Below, piece by piece: positions 7,640-15,036 of a DNA stretch of 27,903 bases (its first letter is position 1; each line of letters starts with the position of its first letter). This DNA is from BOG-933 sp037147415 (lineage in GTDB: Bacteria; Pseudomonadota; Alphaproteobacteria; Azospirillales; Azospirillaceae), in contig JBAWVF010000035.1 in the NCBI GenBank assembly GCA_037147415.1, positions 1 to 27,903 on the forward strand. Direction: 5' to 3'. The position numbers and the translations under genes are program-made. The notes beneath the pieces are model-generated. The model was not told the DNA's origin. It did no database searches and saw nothing but the letters and a program-made list of their open reading frames with translations.

Positions 7640-9214
7640 TCAGGGTGCCGCTCCCTTGTTGGCTTTCGAAGCGGGCTTTTGTCCGCCCGGCTCCGAACCG
7701 GACTGGAGCAACGCGCTCATATCGGCACCGTTAAGCATGATTCGGCCGTCGTCGCCGAGGTCAAGCTTATAGGTGCGGGTGTCGCGTCCGTCGGCATCCT
7801 TGCCGGAGGTACCGAGCGCTTGCACCATGCTGAGCGCACCCATGGTATTGCGGGTTTCGTCGCTAACCTTGGCGCCGGGGGCGGGCTGAAGCTTTTTCAT
7901 CGCCGAATCCAGACCGCGCACCATCATCTCAAAGCCGGCGACCACACCGGTCGCCGCGGTGGTGTTGAAGCGGGCCTCGCCCTTCAGGTCGGCCCCGACC
8001 ACCGGGGTATCGACATGCAGGGACTCGACGAGCAGCCGGCTGCCGGCTTCGGCCATCGCGGCCATGGATTGGAGGGCGAACATCTGACCGGCCTGTTCCG
8101 AAGACGAACCGTCCGCCATGACCATCTGCTCGAGCGCCGCCCATAAATCGGCATTCGGCAGATCAACCGCTGAAAGAGCCAAGATGATTTTCTCGGGCAC
8201 GAATTCGTTCGGGCCGGGGCTGGGCACCAGTTTCAGCCCGCCGTGGTCATAGCCGACCGACAAAATCGAACGGCCGCGGTCCAGCCCCTCGATGCCGGCG
8301 CGCAGGCTGACTTGCGCCAGGGAAAAGGTGCTGCCGTCGCCGGGTGAGGTCAGGTTGAGGTCATTAAGGCGTAACCGACTTGAGACGCCGGCAAACAGAT
8401 CATGAAGCTGAGCCAGATAATGCGCGTTTACTGCATGCTTGGCCTTTGACGCGGAGACCGCCGTCTGAGTGCCGAGCGCGCTCAGTGACGACAGATTCAT
8501 GCCGGAGAGGGTGGCTTCCAAAGCGCCGGAGCCCAGGCGGGCAACGTGAACCCCGTGATCATCGGTCGCGTTCAATTTCTCGACCGAAATCGCGCTTGGC
8601 CCGCTCCAGCGACCGGGCGGCTGCTCGGTCAAATCGGTGCGCAGCGACAGAGTCCCGATCTCGAGTCGGGACTTGTCCTTACGGGAAGCCATCCGGACAT
8701 CGCCGAGGCTGCCGTCAGCTTGAACGAAGGTGCCGAGCGCCGCGACCCAGCGGCCGGTGAAGCGTTGCGTGCCGAAGGTGAGATCGCCTTCGGGCTTCCC
8801 ATCGGCGCCCAGCAAGGTCATCTGCGGGGGCAAGGCAATGCTGACCCGCCAGACATTGCCCGGGTCCGGTGCAACCCACAGGCGCGCCGCGCCGATCTGG
8901 ATTCGGCTGCCGTCATCGGCGGCGACCGTCAGAACCGGCAGGGTCACGTCGTAATGGTCGCCGGCAGCGCCGGCAACCGTGGTGCCGTCCCATTTGGCCG
9001 GGCCGCCAGCCGGGAACCATTGGCGCAAACCGCCCTCGATCGCGGCGGCCACCCCGGCCGCGGCTTCCGCCGTGACCGCCGGGGCGGCGGTTTGGGCCGG
9101 TGCCGCCGGGGCGGCGGGCGGGGCCGCTGTTTGAGCGGACGCACCGACACCGACCGTCACCAGTCCCGATACGACCATTCCGGCCGCCAAATTTCGGATA
9201 TTAGAGCGAAGCAT
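7640..9214 (-). CDS. Exported protein, possibly DUF945/DUF2125-like
   Basis: About 524 aa. I chose the ATG at 9214 because GGAGGG stands a few nt upstream and the protein then begins with a signal peptide (RNLAAGMVVSGLVTVGVGASA, cut near ASA-QT). A start at 9274 would put 20 extra residues in front of it. After a Pro/Ala-rich linker (about 30-55) the mature part is a long beta-rich repeat of strands. It includes motifs such as LTFGTQRFTGRW, and ends in YKLDLGDDGRIMLNG, followed by a Lys/Ala-rich tail. This style resembles the large periplasmic DUF945 and DUF2125 families, but the match is from memory and weak. It is the first gene of the minus-strand run and is divergent from the helicase gene. 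Confidence 0.75.
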   Translation of the reverse strand: MLRSNIRNLAAGMVVSGLVTVGVGASAQTAAPPAAPAAPAQTAAPAVTAEAAAGVAAAIEGGLRQWFPAGGPAKWDGTTVAGAAGDHYDVTLPVLTVAADDGSRIQIGAARLWVAPDPGNVWRVSIALPPQMTLLGADGKPEGDLTFGTQRFTGRWVAALGTFVQADGSLGDVRMASRKDKSRLEIGTLSLRTDLTEQPPGRWSGPSAISVEKLNATDDHGVHVARLGSGALEATLSGMNLSSLSALGTQTAVSASKAKHAVNAHYLAQLHDLFAGVSSRLRLNDLNLTSPGDGSTFSLAQVSLRAGIEGLDRGRSILSVGYDHGGLKLVPSPGPNEFVPEKIILALSAVDLPNADLWAALEQMVMADGSSSEQAGQMFALQSMAAMAEAGSRLLVESLHVDTPVVGADLKGEARFNTTAATGVVAGFEMMVRGLDSAMKKLQPAPGAKVSDETRNTMGALSMVQALGTSGKDADGRDTRTYKLDLGDDGRIMLNGADMSALLQSGSEPGGQKPASKANKGAAP

Positions 9215-9335
9215 GATCCCTCCCACGGCCCGGTCCACCCCGGCTGCGGGGTGGCTTTCCTTCTTGGCACACATGACAAATACCGTGCTGCGCAGCCTCT
9301 TGCAATCAGGGCCGGGAAGTCCAATCCTTCACCGC
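9215..9335. promoter_or_regulatory. Divergent promoter region between exported protein and helicase genes
   Basis: The two genes point away from each other with 121 bp between the preferred starts, so promoters for both should lie here. I could not identify a confident -35/-10 pair on either strand. The frame of the helicase stays open through this region, so a longer helicase starting at 9273 or 9213 cannot be excluded. Confidence 0.4.
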
Positions 9336-11846
9336 ATGAAGCTAGCCGACTGTGCACCGGCCGGGTCAGTCCCGTCCGAGTCAGCCGTGGCCGGTCGCCG
9401 CGTGGTCGCGGTGCTCGGTCCGACCAATACGGGTAAGACCTATCTGGCGATCGAGCGCATGCTCGCGCATCGCTCCGGCATGATCGGGTTTCCGTTGCGT
9501 CTGTTGGCGCGTGAAAATTATGACCGGATCGCGGCGGCCCGGGGGCCGCGCTCGGTTGCCCTGATCACGGGCGAGGAAATGATCGTCCCGGCCAATCCCT
9601 TGTATTTCGTCTGTACGGTCGAGGCGATGCCGGTCGATCGGGCGGTGGCCTTTCTGGCGGTTGACGAGATTCAGCTTTGTGCCGACCCCGAGCGTGGCCA
9701 TGTCTTTACCGACCGCTTGCTTCATGCGCGCGGGCTTGAAGAAACCATGTTTCTCGGGGCCGAAACCATAGCGCCTCTGATTCGTCGGTTGGTGCCACGG
9801 GTCGAATTCATCAACCGCCCGCGCTTTTCCTCGCTGACCTATGCCGGCGCGCGCAAACTGACCCGGTTGCCGCCGCGCTCCGCCGTGGTCGCATTCTCGG
9901 CCGCCGAAGTTTATTCCATGGCCGAATTGATCCGCAGACAGCGGGGCGGAACCGCTGTGGTGCTGGGGGCGCTCAGCCCGCGCACCCGGAATGCTCAGGT
10001 CGCGCTCTATCAATCGGGGGATGTCGATTATCTGGTGGCGACCGACGCGATCGGTATGGGGCTGAACATGGATGTCGACCATGTCGCCTTTGCCGGCGTG
10101 CGGAAATTCGACGGGCAGAACCCGCGCCGGCTCGAAGTGCCGGAAATTGCGCAGATCGCGGGCCGGGCCGGGCGTCATCGCAGCGACGGCACCTTCGGCA
10201 CCACCGGATCCCTGGAAGGTTTCGACCCCGAACAGATTGTGGCGGTCGAGAATCACATCTTTCCGGCTTTGAAAGCGTTGCGTTGGCGCAATACCGAGCT
10301 TCGTTTCGATTCAGTGGCGGTCCTGTTGAAGACGTTGGAGCAGCGCCCGCCGCGTCCGGAATTGATTCGCGTGCGCGAGGGCGATGACCATCAAGCCTTG
10401 GTCACCTTATCTCGTGACGCCGAAATCACTGCACGGGCTAACGGGCGCGAGGCGATCGAATTGTTGTGGGAAGTCTGTCGGATTCCCGATTTCCGCAAGG
10501 TGCTGTCCGACGCGCACACGAACCTGCTCGGTCGGATTTATTGTCATCTGCGCGCGCTGTCGGGACGGTTGCCCGAGGATTGGGTTGCCGGTCAGGTCGC
10601 CCGGCTTGATCGTTTCGATGGCGATATCGATGCGCTGGTCAGCCGGATTGCCCACATCCGGACCTGGACCTATATTTCGCACCGGCCGAATTGGCTGAAG
10701 GACGCCGCTCACTGGCAGGAATGCACGCGCACGATCGAGGACCGGTTGTCCGACGCACTGCACGAGCGGCTGACCCAGCGTTTTGTCGATCGGCGGTCGG
10801 CTTCGTTGGTGCGCAGTCTGGAAGGCGGCGGTGCGTTGCTGGCCGCGATCAATCGGGAAGGGGCGGTGCTGGTCGAGGGCCAGGCGGTCGGCCGGCTTGA
10901 CGGCTTTCGTTTCGTACCCGATGCCGAAGCGCGGGGCGAGGATGGTCGTGCTTTGATGAGTGCGGCGCGTCGGGCGCTGCGTGACGAGATGGCGGCACGA
11001 CTGCGCCGGCTCGAGGCCGACCCCGATAGCGCGCTCAGTCTCGACCAGGACGGTTTGATGCGCTGGCATGGGGCCGAAGTCGGTAAACTGGCGTCCGGTC
11101 CGACGCTTCTGACACCCGTGCCGGTGCCGTTGCACGACGCTTTGCTCGATTCGGGCCAGCGCGAGCGGGTGCGGCGGCGACTGGAGGCCCGGCTTGAAAG
11201 TGCGTTTACCGGGCTGGCGGGGCCGCTCCATCGACTGACAAGCGCCGATCTTTCCGGCCCGGCCCGGGGAATCGCCTTCCAGCTTGCCGAGTCGGCGGGA
11301 GAGTTGCCGCGGCTGGCCGTGCCGGAATTGCTGGCCGCACTCGGTTCTCTCGAACGCCGCTCCTTGTCGGCGCTGGGCGTGCGGTTCGGCACGGCACTTT
11401 TGACCATGCCGGCCTTGCTCAAACCGGCGGTGGTGGCTCTGCGCGCCTTGCTGTACGCGGTCCATCACGGCTTGTCGTTGCCGGTCCCGGTGCCGCCGCC
11501 GTCACGGATCTCCATCATTCCGGATACGGAACTACCCCCGGCTTACTATCGGGCGATCGGCTTTCCGATTGCCGGCCCGCGGGCCATTCGCGCCGATATC
11601 CTGGACCGTTTCGAGACCGCACTTAAATCCGGAACCCCCTCCGGCCGGCTGATCGGCTGTTCCGATGCCGAGTTGCCCGCCGTGCTGACCGCGCTCGGCT
11701 ATCGCCCGGTCGCTGCGGAGGATGGCACGGTGCGTTGGCGTCCGCATGGTCCGAGGCGGCCGCGCCGACGGCAACCGGCGGTCCCGGCCCCCGTCGATGC
11801 CGAGCATCCCTTCGCCAAACTCCGCGCTTTGGAGGTGGGGCGATGA
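9336..11846 (+). CDS. SUV3-like DExH-box RNA/DNA helicase
   Basis: About 836 aa from the preferred ATG at 9336; 9273 gives 858 aa. The family is related to the mitochondrial SUV3 helicase. Motifs seen: Walker A GPTNTGKT at about 28-35, DEIQ (DExH-type motif II) at about 110, the superfamily II motif ATDAIGMGLNMDVD near 240 and QIAGRAGRHRSDGTFG (motif VI) near 280. The C-terminal half contains the helical and SUV3-C-like regions and ends in a basic Pro/Arg-rich tail. Expected role: ATP-dependent unwinding of RNA or RNA-DNA structures in RNA turnover. The stop overlaps the S4 gene start as ATGA, a pairing usual in alphaproteobacteria and consistent with a shared role on RNA. The start is uncertain because no candidate has a good ribosome binding site. 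Confidence 0.9.
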   Translation: MKLADCAPAGSVPSESAVAGRRVVAVLGPTNTGKTYLAIERMLAHRSGMIGFPLRLLARENYDRIAAARGPRSVALITGEEMIVPANPLYFVCTVEAMPVDRAVAFLAVDEIQLCADPERGHVFTDRLLHARGLEETMFLGAETIAPLIRRLVPRVEFINRPRFSSLTYAGARKLTRLPPRSAVVAFSAAEVYSMAELIRRQRGGTAVVLGALSPRTRNAQVALYQSGDVDYLVATDAIGMGLNMDVDHVAFAGVRKFDGQNPRRLEVPEIAQIAGRAGRHRSDGTFGTTGSLEGFDPEQIVAVENHIFPALKALRWRNTELRFDSVAVLLKTLEQRPPRPELIRVREGDDHQALVTLSRDAEITARANGREAIELLWEVCRIPDFRKVLSDAHTNLLGRIYCHLRALSGRLPEDWVAGQVARLDRFDGDIDALVSRIAHIRTWTYISHRPNWLKDAAHWQECTRTIEDRLSDALHERLTQRFVDRRSASLVRSLEGGGALLAAINREGAVLVEGQAVGRLDGFRFVPDAEARGEDGRALMSAARRALRDEMAARLRRLEADPDSALSLDQDGLMRWHGAEVGKLASGPTLLTPVPVPLHDALLDSGQRERVRRRLEARLESAFTGLAGPLHRLTSADLSGPARGIAFQLAESAGELPRLAVPELLAALGSLERRSLSALGVRFGTALLTMPALLKPAVVALRALLYAVHHGLSLPVPVPPPSRISIIPDTELPPAYYRAIGFPIAGPRAIRADILDRFETALKSGTPSGRLIGCSDAELPAVLTALGYRPVAAEDGTVRWRPHGPRRPRRRQPAVPAPVDAEHPFAKLRALEVGR

Positions 11847-12820
11847 CGGAAGGCACGTATGAAAGACTGCGTCTCGATAAATGGCTGTGGTATGCGCGCT
11901 TTTGTAAGACGCGCGGTCTTGCGGCCGAATTGTGCGACAGCGGCTCTCTGCGCTGCAACGGAGCTTCGATTACCAAGGCCCACCACGTGATCAAACCGGG
12001 CGACGTGCTGACCTTTCCGCTGGGCCGGTATGTCCGAGTGATTAAGGTGGTGGCGCTCGGCAATCGCCGCGGTCCCGCGTTAGAGGCGCAAGCGCTCTAT
12101 CAAGACCTTGATCCGCCCGTGCCGGAAACTGCCATGCCCAAACGAATTTTGCTGATGATCCTTGGAATGTTGGTGTTTGCGGCGCCGGCCCGCGCGGAAC
12201 AGCGGGTGATTGCCCCGGATTCTTGGTTTCAGCGCAGCTTTGATGAAAATATCAAATTGTGTGCGGTAAGAAAAAAGCAACCGGAATGGTGCCGGGCCTG
12301 GATCGATGCTGTTGAAACCGCGCGGCCAAAGACGGATGATTTAACCCTGGTCGAGTGGCTACGCATGCCCTTCGGTGATTACCTGCTGACCTGCTCAACC
12401 ATGCTGCCGCCGGACTGGTGCCCGGACTGGCATGCGGCAATGAGGGCTTTGACGGAGACGCCGGAATATCTGAGTCCGACGGCAATTTTAGCCGCGCGCC
12501 GTATTAAGGAAGAGGACGATCGAGCCGCTGCCATCAAAGCCTGGAAGGAGACGGTCAACCGGGTCGCTGCCGACACGATCCAACCGGCCGATATAGAGTT
12601 GATGAAACAACATATGCGCGATGGCGACGCTACTGCCATGGAATTATTGGGCTGGATTCACTCGATCGGACGCGGGGTAAAAAAAGATTACACGCGCGCC
12701 TATGAATATTATGGCTGGGCTGTGCTTGCCGGACGGGAAGACTTACGCCCGACCTTGGAACTTTTATGGGCGCGCCTGAACCAGACTCAGAAAGAAGAAT
12801 TGAACGAAATTTTCAAGTAG
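11843..12820 (+). CDS. S4-domain RNA-binding protein (Hsp15-like) fused in frame to a secreted Sel1-like protein
   Basis: The 325-codon frame starts in an ATGA overlap with the helicase stop. Residues about 8-75 are an S4 domain of the Hsp15 type: RLDKWLWYARFCKTR, then GSLRCNGASITKAHH, then KPGDVLTFPLG. It is expected to bind structured RNA such as stalled 50S subunits. Free-standing S4 proteins of this group are usually about 90-130 aa and often have a basic tail. Here, after QALYQDLDPPVPETA at about residue 97, the frame runs without a stop into a signal peptide and an exported domain (see the entry at 12134). Either this is a real fusion or the S4 gene has lost its stop and two products are made. 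A cytoplasmic RNA-binding domain in front of an export signal makes no evident functional sense. Confidence 0.8.
   Translation: MTEGTYERLRLDKWLWYARFCKTRGLAAELCDSGSLRCNGASITKAHHVIKPGDVLTFPLGRYVRVIKVVALGNRRGPALEAQALYQDLDPPVPETAMPKRILLMILGMLVFAAPARAEQRVIAPDSWFQRSFDENIKLCAVRKKQPEWCRAWIDAVETARPKTDDLTLVEWLRMPFGDYLLTCSTMLPPDWCPDWHAAMRALTETPEYLSPTAILAARRIKEEDDRAAAIKAWKETVNRVAADTIQPADIELMKQHMRDGDATAMELLGWIHSIGRGVKKDYTRAYEYYGWAVLAGREDLRPTLELLWARLNQTQKEELNEIFK
12134..12820 (+). CDS. Secreted Sel1-like protein with paired Cys motifs (internal start in the S4 frame)
   Basis: From the internal ATG at 12134 the frame gives 228 aa beginning with a textbook signal peptide: MPKR, a hydrophobic ILLMILGMLVFAAP core and an ARA cleavage site before EQ. 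GGAA lies about 6 nt upstream of this ATG, a weak but usable ribosome binding site. The mature part has two similar motifs, CAVRKKQPEWC and CSTMLPPDWC, each with two Cys 8-9 residues apart and a Trp before the second, plausible periplasmic disulfides. Near the C-terminus a Sel1-type helical repeat is visible (DATAMELLGWIHSIGRGVKKDYTRAYEYYGWA). Codons are AT-richer than in the S4 part. The stop overlaps the convergent rnhA end by 8 nt. Function unknown. Confidence 0.65.
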   Translation: MPKRILLMILGMLVFAAPARAEQRVIAPDSWFQRSFDENIKLCAVRKKQPEWCRAWIDAVETARPKTDDLTLVEWLRMPFGDYLLTCSTMLPPDWCPDWHAAMRALTETPEYLSPTAILAARRIKEEDDRAAAIKAWKETVNRVAADTIQPADIELMKQHMRDGDATAMELLGWIHSIGRGVKKDYTRAYEYYGWAVLAGREDLRPTLELLWARLNQTQKEELNEIFK

Positions 12821-13292
12821 TCCGGCCTTCGGCGATAGCGGCGCGGGCCAGGGCATCGGCCCGTTCGTTTTCCGGGTGGCCGGCGTGACCGCGCACCCAA
12901 CGGAAATCAATGCGGTGGCGTTGCCGCGTCTGATCGAGCCGCTCCCACAAATCCTTGTTTTTCACAGGCTTACGGTCGGCGGTCTGCCAACCCTTGGCCT
13001 TCCAGCCGTTAATCCATTTGGTGATGCCGTCGCGCAAATATTGGCTGTCGGTATAAAGCCGAACCACCAGCGGGCGCTTCAGGCTTTCCAGCGCGACAAT
13101 CGCCGCCATCAATTCCATACGATTGTTGGTGGTCAGCGCCTCGTAACCGTTCAGTTCTTTTTCAATGCCGCGCCAGCGCAGGATCGCGCCCCAGCCACCC
13201 GGTCCCGGATTGCCGCTACAGGCGCCATCGGTGAAAATTTCGCAGATTCCCTCTTCCTCGGTTTCGGAAGCGGCCGGACTCGAGTCGGTCAT
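12813..13292 (-). CDS. rnhA: Ribonuclease HI
   Basis: A 159-aa enzyme that cuts the RNA strand of RNA-DNA hybrids, for example at replication primers and R-loops. All four metal-binding acidic residues are present: D22 (FTDGACSGNPG), E60 (NRMEL), D82 (YTDSQYL) and D146 (ERADALA). The catalytic histidine is in GHAGHPENE (H139). The basic-protrusion segment KWINGWKAKGW is also there, as in the E. coli enzyme. A 14-residue acidic N-terminal extension precedes the fold. The ATG overlaps the thrB stop as ATGA, so the two are co-translated. thrB-rnhA adjacency is common in alphaproteobacteria. Confidence 0.97.
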   Translation of the reverse strand: MTDSSPAASETEEEGICEIFTDGACSGNPGPGGWGAILRWRGIEKELNGYEALTTNNRMELMAAIVALESLKRPLVVRLYTDSQYLRDGITKWINGWKAKGWQTADRKPVKNKDLWERLDQTRQRHRIDFRWVRGHAGHPENERADALARAAIAEGRTT

Positions 13293-14275
13293 TTGTCCTC
13301 AATCGCCGGAACGGCATCCAGGCAATAGCCGCCAACGTTCCGTATTTGCTGGTGGAAGCGCAGCTTGCCCAGATATTCGAGCGGGTTTTTGGGCGTGACC
13401 AAGGCACCCTCGGTCCGATTCAACCAGTCATACAGCCGGGTTAACAGAAAGCGCATGGCGGCGCCGCGCGCCAGCAAGGGCATGGCTTCGACCTCGTCGG
13501 CATTGAGCGGCCGAACCCGTTGATAGCCCGCAAACATTTGGCGAGCCTTGGTCGCATTAAAGGCGCCATCCGACTCGAAACACCAAGCGTTCAAGCAAAT
13601 CGCCAAATCATAGGCCAGGAAATCCTTGCAGGCGAAATAAAAGTCTATTAACCCCGACAACCGGTCCCCTAAAAAGAACACATTGTCGGGAAAAAGATCG
13701 GCATGGATTACACCGCGCGGCAATGAAGAGGGCCATTCAGCCTTCAGCAGTCTCAGTTCATCGCCGATTAGCGCGGCCAGCCCCGGCTGCACCTCGTCGG
13801 CGCGATCACAACAGCGGGCGAACAACTGGTGCCAGCCGGACAGGCTTAAGGCATTGCGGCGATCGGGGCTAAAATCAAGACCGGCAAGGTGCATGCGCGC
13901 CAGTGATTCGCCGACGGCGCCGCAATGACGGGCATTTATCCGGCGCGGCCACATGCCTTCAAGAAACGTCACGATTGCCGCCGGCCGTCCGCACAGCTCG
14001 CGCAAGGCCAAGCCGTCATGGCCATGGACCGGCAACGGGCAGACCACACCGCCGGCCGACAGATGTTCCATCAAGCCCAGAAAAAACGGCAGTTCTTCGC
14101 GCTTGGTCCGTTTTTCGTAGAGCGTTAAAATATAAGGCCCGCTCTCGGTCCCCAGCAGGTAGTTCGAGTTCTCGACCCCCTCGGCGATACCCTTGCACGA
14201 AAGGACCGCGCCCAGCGGATAGCGGGCGACGAACTCTTCCAACTCCTCGTCTGAGATTTCAGTATAAACGGCCAT
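13289..14275 (-). CDS. thrB: Homoserine kinase, APH-fold type
   Basis: About 328 aa from the ATG at 14275, the start that matches the family N-terminus MAVYTEISDEELEEF. A longer frame to 14389 only adds unrelated residues and approaches the tRNA promoter. The enzyme phosphorylates homoserine in threonine synthesis and belongs to the aminoglycoside-phosphotransferase-like type of ThrB used by proteobacteria such as Pseudomonas and rhizobia. Features seen: a glycine-containing nucleotide loop region GIAEGVENSNYLL, the catalytic HADLFPDN motif and the metal-binding LIDFYFA that follows it. In many alphaproteobacteria ispH lies directly upstream; here the upstream neighbour is tRNA-His on the other strand instead. 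Confidence 0.94.
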   Translation of the reverse strand: MAVYTEISDEELEEFVARYPLGAVLSCKGIAEGVENSNYLLGTESGPYILTLYEKRTKREELPFFLGLMEHLSAGGVVCPLPVHGHDGLALRELCGRPAAIVTFLEGMWPRRINARHCGAVGESLARMHLAGLDFSPDRRNALSLSGWHQLFARCCDRADEVQPGLAALIGDELRLLKAEWPSSLPRGVIHADLFPDNVFFLGDRLSGLIDFYFACKDFLAYDLAICLNAWCFESDGAFNATKARQMFAGYQRVRPLNADEVEAMPLLARGAAMRFLLTRLYDWLNRTEGALVTPKNPLEYLGKLRFHQQIRNVGGYCLDAVPAIEDK

Positions 14276-14348
14276 ACACTGCGGACTAAAGCAAACCGGG
14301 GCCGCGGTCAATATGTGCAAATCGTATTCGTCCGCCTCACCGCAGTGC

Positions 14349-14376
14349 TTGACGGCGCGACCCGGTTGGGAATAAG
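14349..14376 (+). promoter_or_regulatory. Putative sigma-70 promoter of tRNA-His
   Basis: TTGACG at 14349-14354 (five of six to the -35 consensus), a 16-nt spacer, and AATAAG at 14371-14376 (four of six to the -10 consensus). Transcription would start near 14383, about 10 nt before the mature tRNA, a sensible leader length. Confidence 0.55.
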
Positions 14377-14392
14377 AGTGTGTCACCAAGGT

Positions 14393-14469
14393 GGCGGCGG
14401 TAGCTCAGTTGGTAGAGCCCTCGGTTGTGGTCCGAGTGGTCGTGGGTTCAAATCCCATCCGTCGCCCCA
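14393..14469 (+). tRNA. tRNA-His (GTG anticodon)
   Basis: A full cloverleaf can be folded. The acceptor stem GCGGCGG pairs with CCGTCGC (one G-U). The D arm begins TAGCTCAGTTGGTAGAGC. The anticodon stem CTCGG/CCGAG encloses the loop TTGTGGT, giving anticodon GTG. The T arm is GTGGG-TTCAAAT-CCCAT. CCA is encoded at 14467-14469. The extra G at position -1 (14393) opposite C73 (14466) is the identity element of bacterial tRNA-His and confirms the assignment. Confidence 0.97.
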
Positions 14470-14600
14470 ATCCTCCCCTATTTATAGCCTCTCCCTTTAG
14501 AGCGCGCTCTTTAGCCAACCGGCTACGGGCACGCAAAAATGCAAGGAGCAGTCCGCCTTGCGGCGTAACTTCCCTTGACGGGTTTGCTGAACCGACGATG

Positions 14601-14642
14601 GCCCCCTTTGCGGCCCGCTATCCAGCGGGCCGCAAAGGGGGC
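14601..14642. repeat. Perfect 19-bp inverted repeat (strong hairpin)
   Basis: GCCCCCTTTGCGGCCCGCT at 14601-14619 is exactly complementary to 14624-14642, with a 4-nt loop ATCC. It sits 7 nt beyond the stop of the 66-aa minus-strand gene and about 130 nt after tRNA-His. There is no T-run on either side, so it is not a standard intrinsic terminator. It could stabilise mRNA ends or act as a barrier between the convergent transcripts. Confidence 0.85.
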
Positions 14643-14649
14643 GAAAACC

Positions 14650-14850
14650 TTATACCGAAATATTGAGATTGTTGCCGCGATTTGAATCGACCGGCTTACT
14701 GGGAGCGGCAGACGCAGCTTCTTTGCTTTTTTCTGCGGACGACTCGACCGCCTCATCACCGTCATTATCTTTAGCCGACGACGCACGGGCTTGAACGGCT
14801 TGCGGGCTCGGTTGGACGGATGGGCTTGACGCTACGGCTCCAACGGACAT
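14650..14850 (-). CDS. Small protein, 66 aa, unknown function
   Basis: I chose the ATG at 14850 because AGGAGA lies about 7 nt upstream on the minus strand, an excellent ribosome binding site. The longer frame to 14946 lacks one. The product is rich in Ser, Ala, Pro, Glu, Asp and Lys, with no hydrophobic segment and no Cys, so it is probably disordered. It ends in a short hydrophobic motif NNLNISV. No family is recognised. It is alone between tRNA-His and hisC, and a perfect hairpin follows its stop. The good ribosome binding site is the main support for it being real. Confidence 0.65.
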   Translation of the reverse strand: MSVGAVASSPSVQPSPQAVQARASSAKDNDGDEAVESSAEKSKEAASAAPSKPVDSNRGNNLNISV

Positions 14851-15036
14851 CGGTTTTCTCCTGATGTGGACATATCCTGCTAAGGACACGTCCTGATACG
14901 ACCATGTGCCTTCTGGCACTGACAAAAACAACTTATCACGATCCACAGCAAAGCGCCAGCCTGTTTACCTTGCCTCGCCCCCTATCGAGCATTAAAACGC
15001 ATGAATTGATCTAATCTTACGACAGGACATGGCAAT

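Noticed and set aside
8546..9436. 296-codon plus-strand frame spanning the divergent starts
   Set aside because: Runs through the signal peptide region of one gene and the first codons of the helicase in another phase; no recognisable protein.
10407..11468. 353-codon minus-strand frame inside the helicase gene
   Set aside because: Fully antisense to the conserved helicase; composition (Gln/Arg/His-rich) is typical of a shadow frame.
14601..14642. Intrinsic terminator of tRNA-His or of the 66-aa gene
   Set aside because: The stem is very strong, but neither side has the T-run that Rho-independent termination needs.
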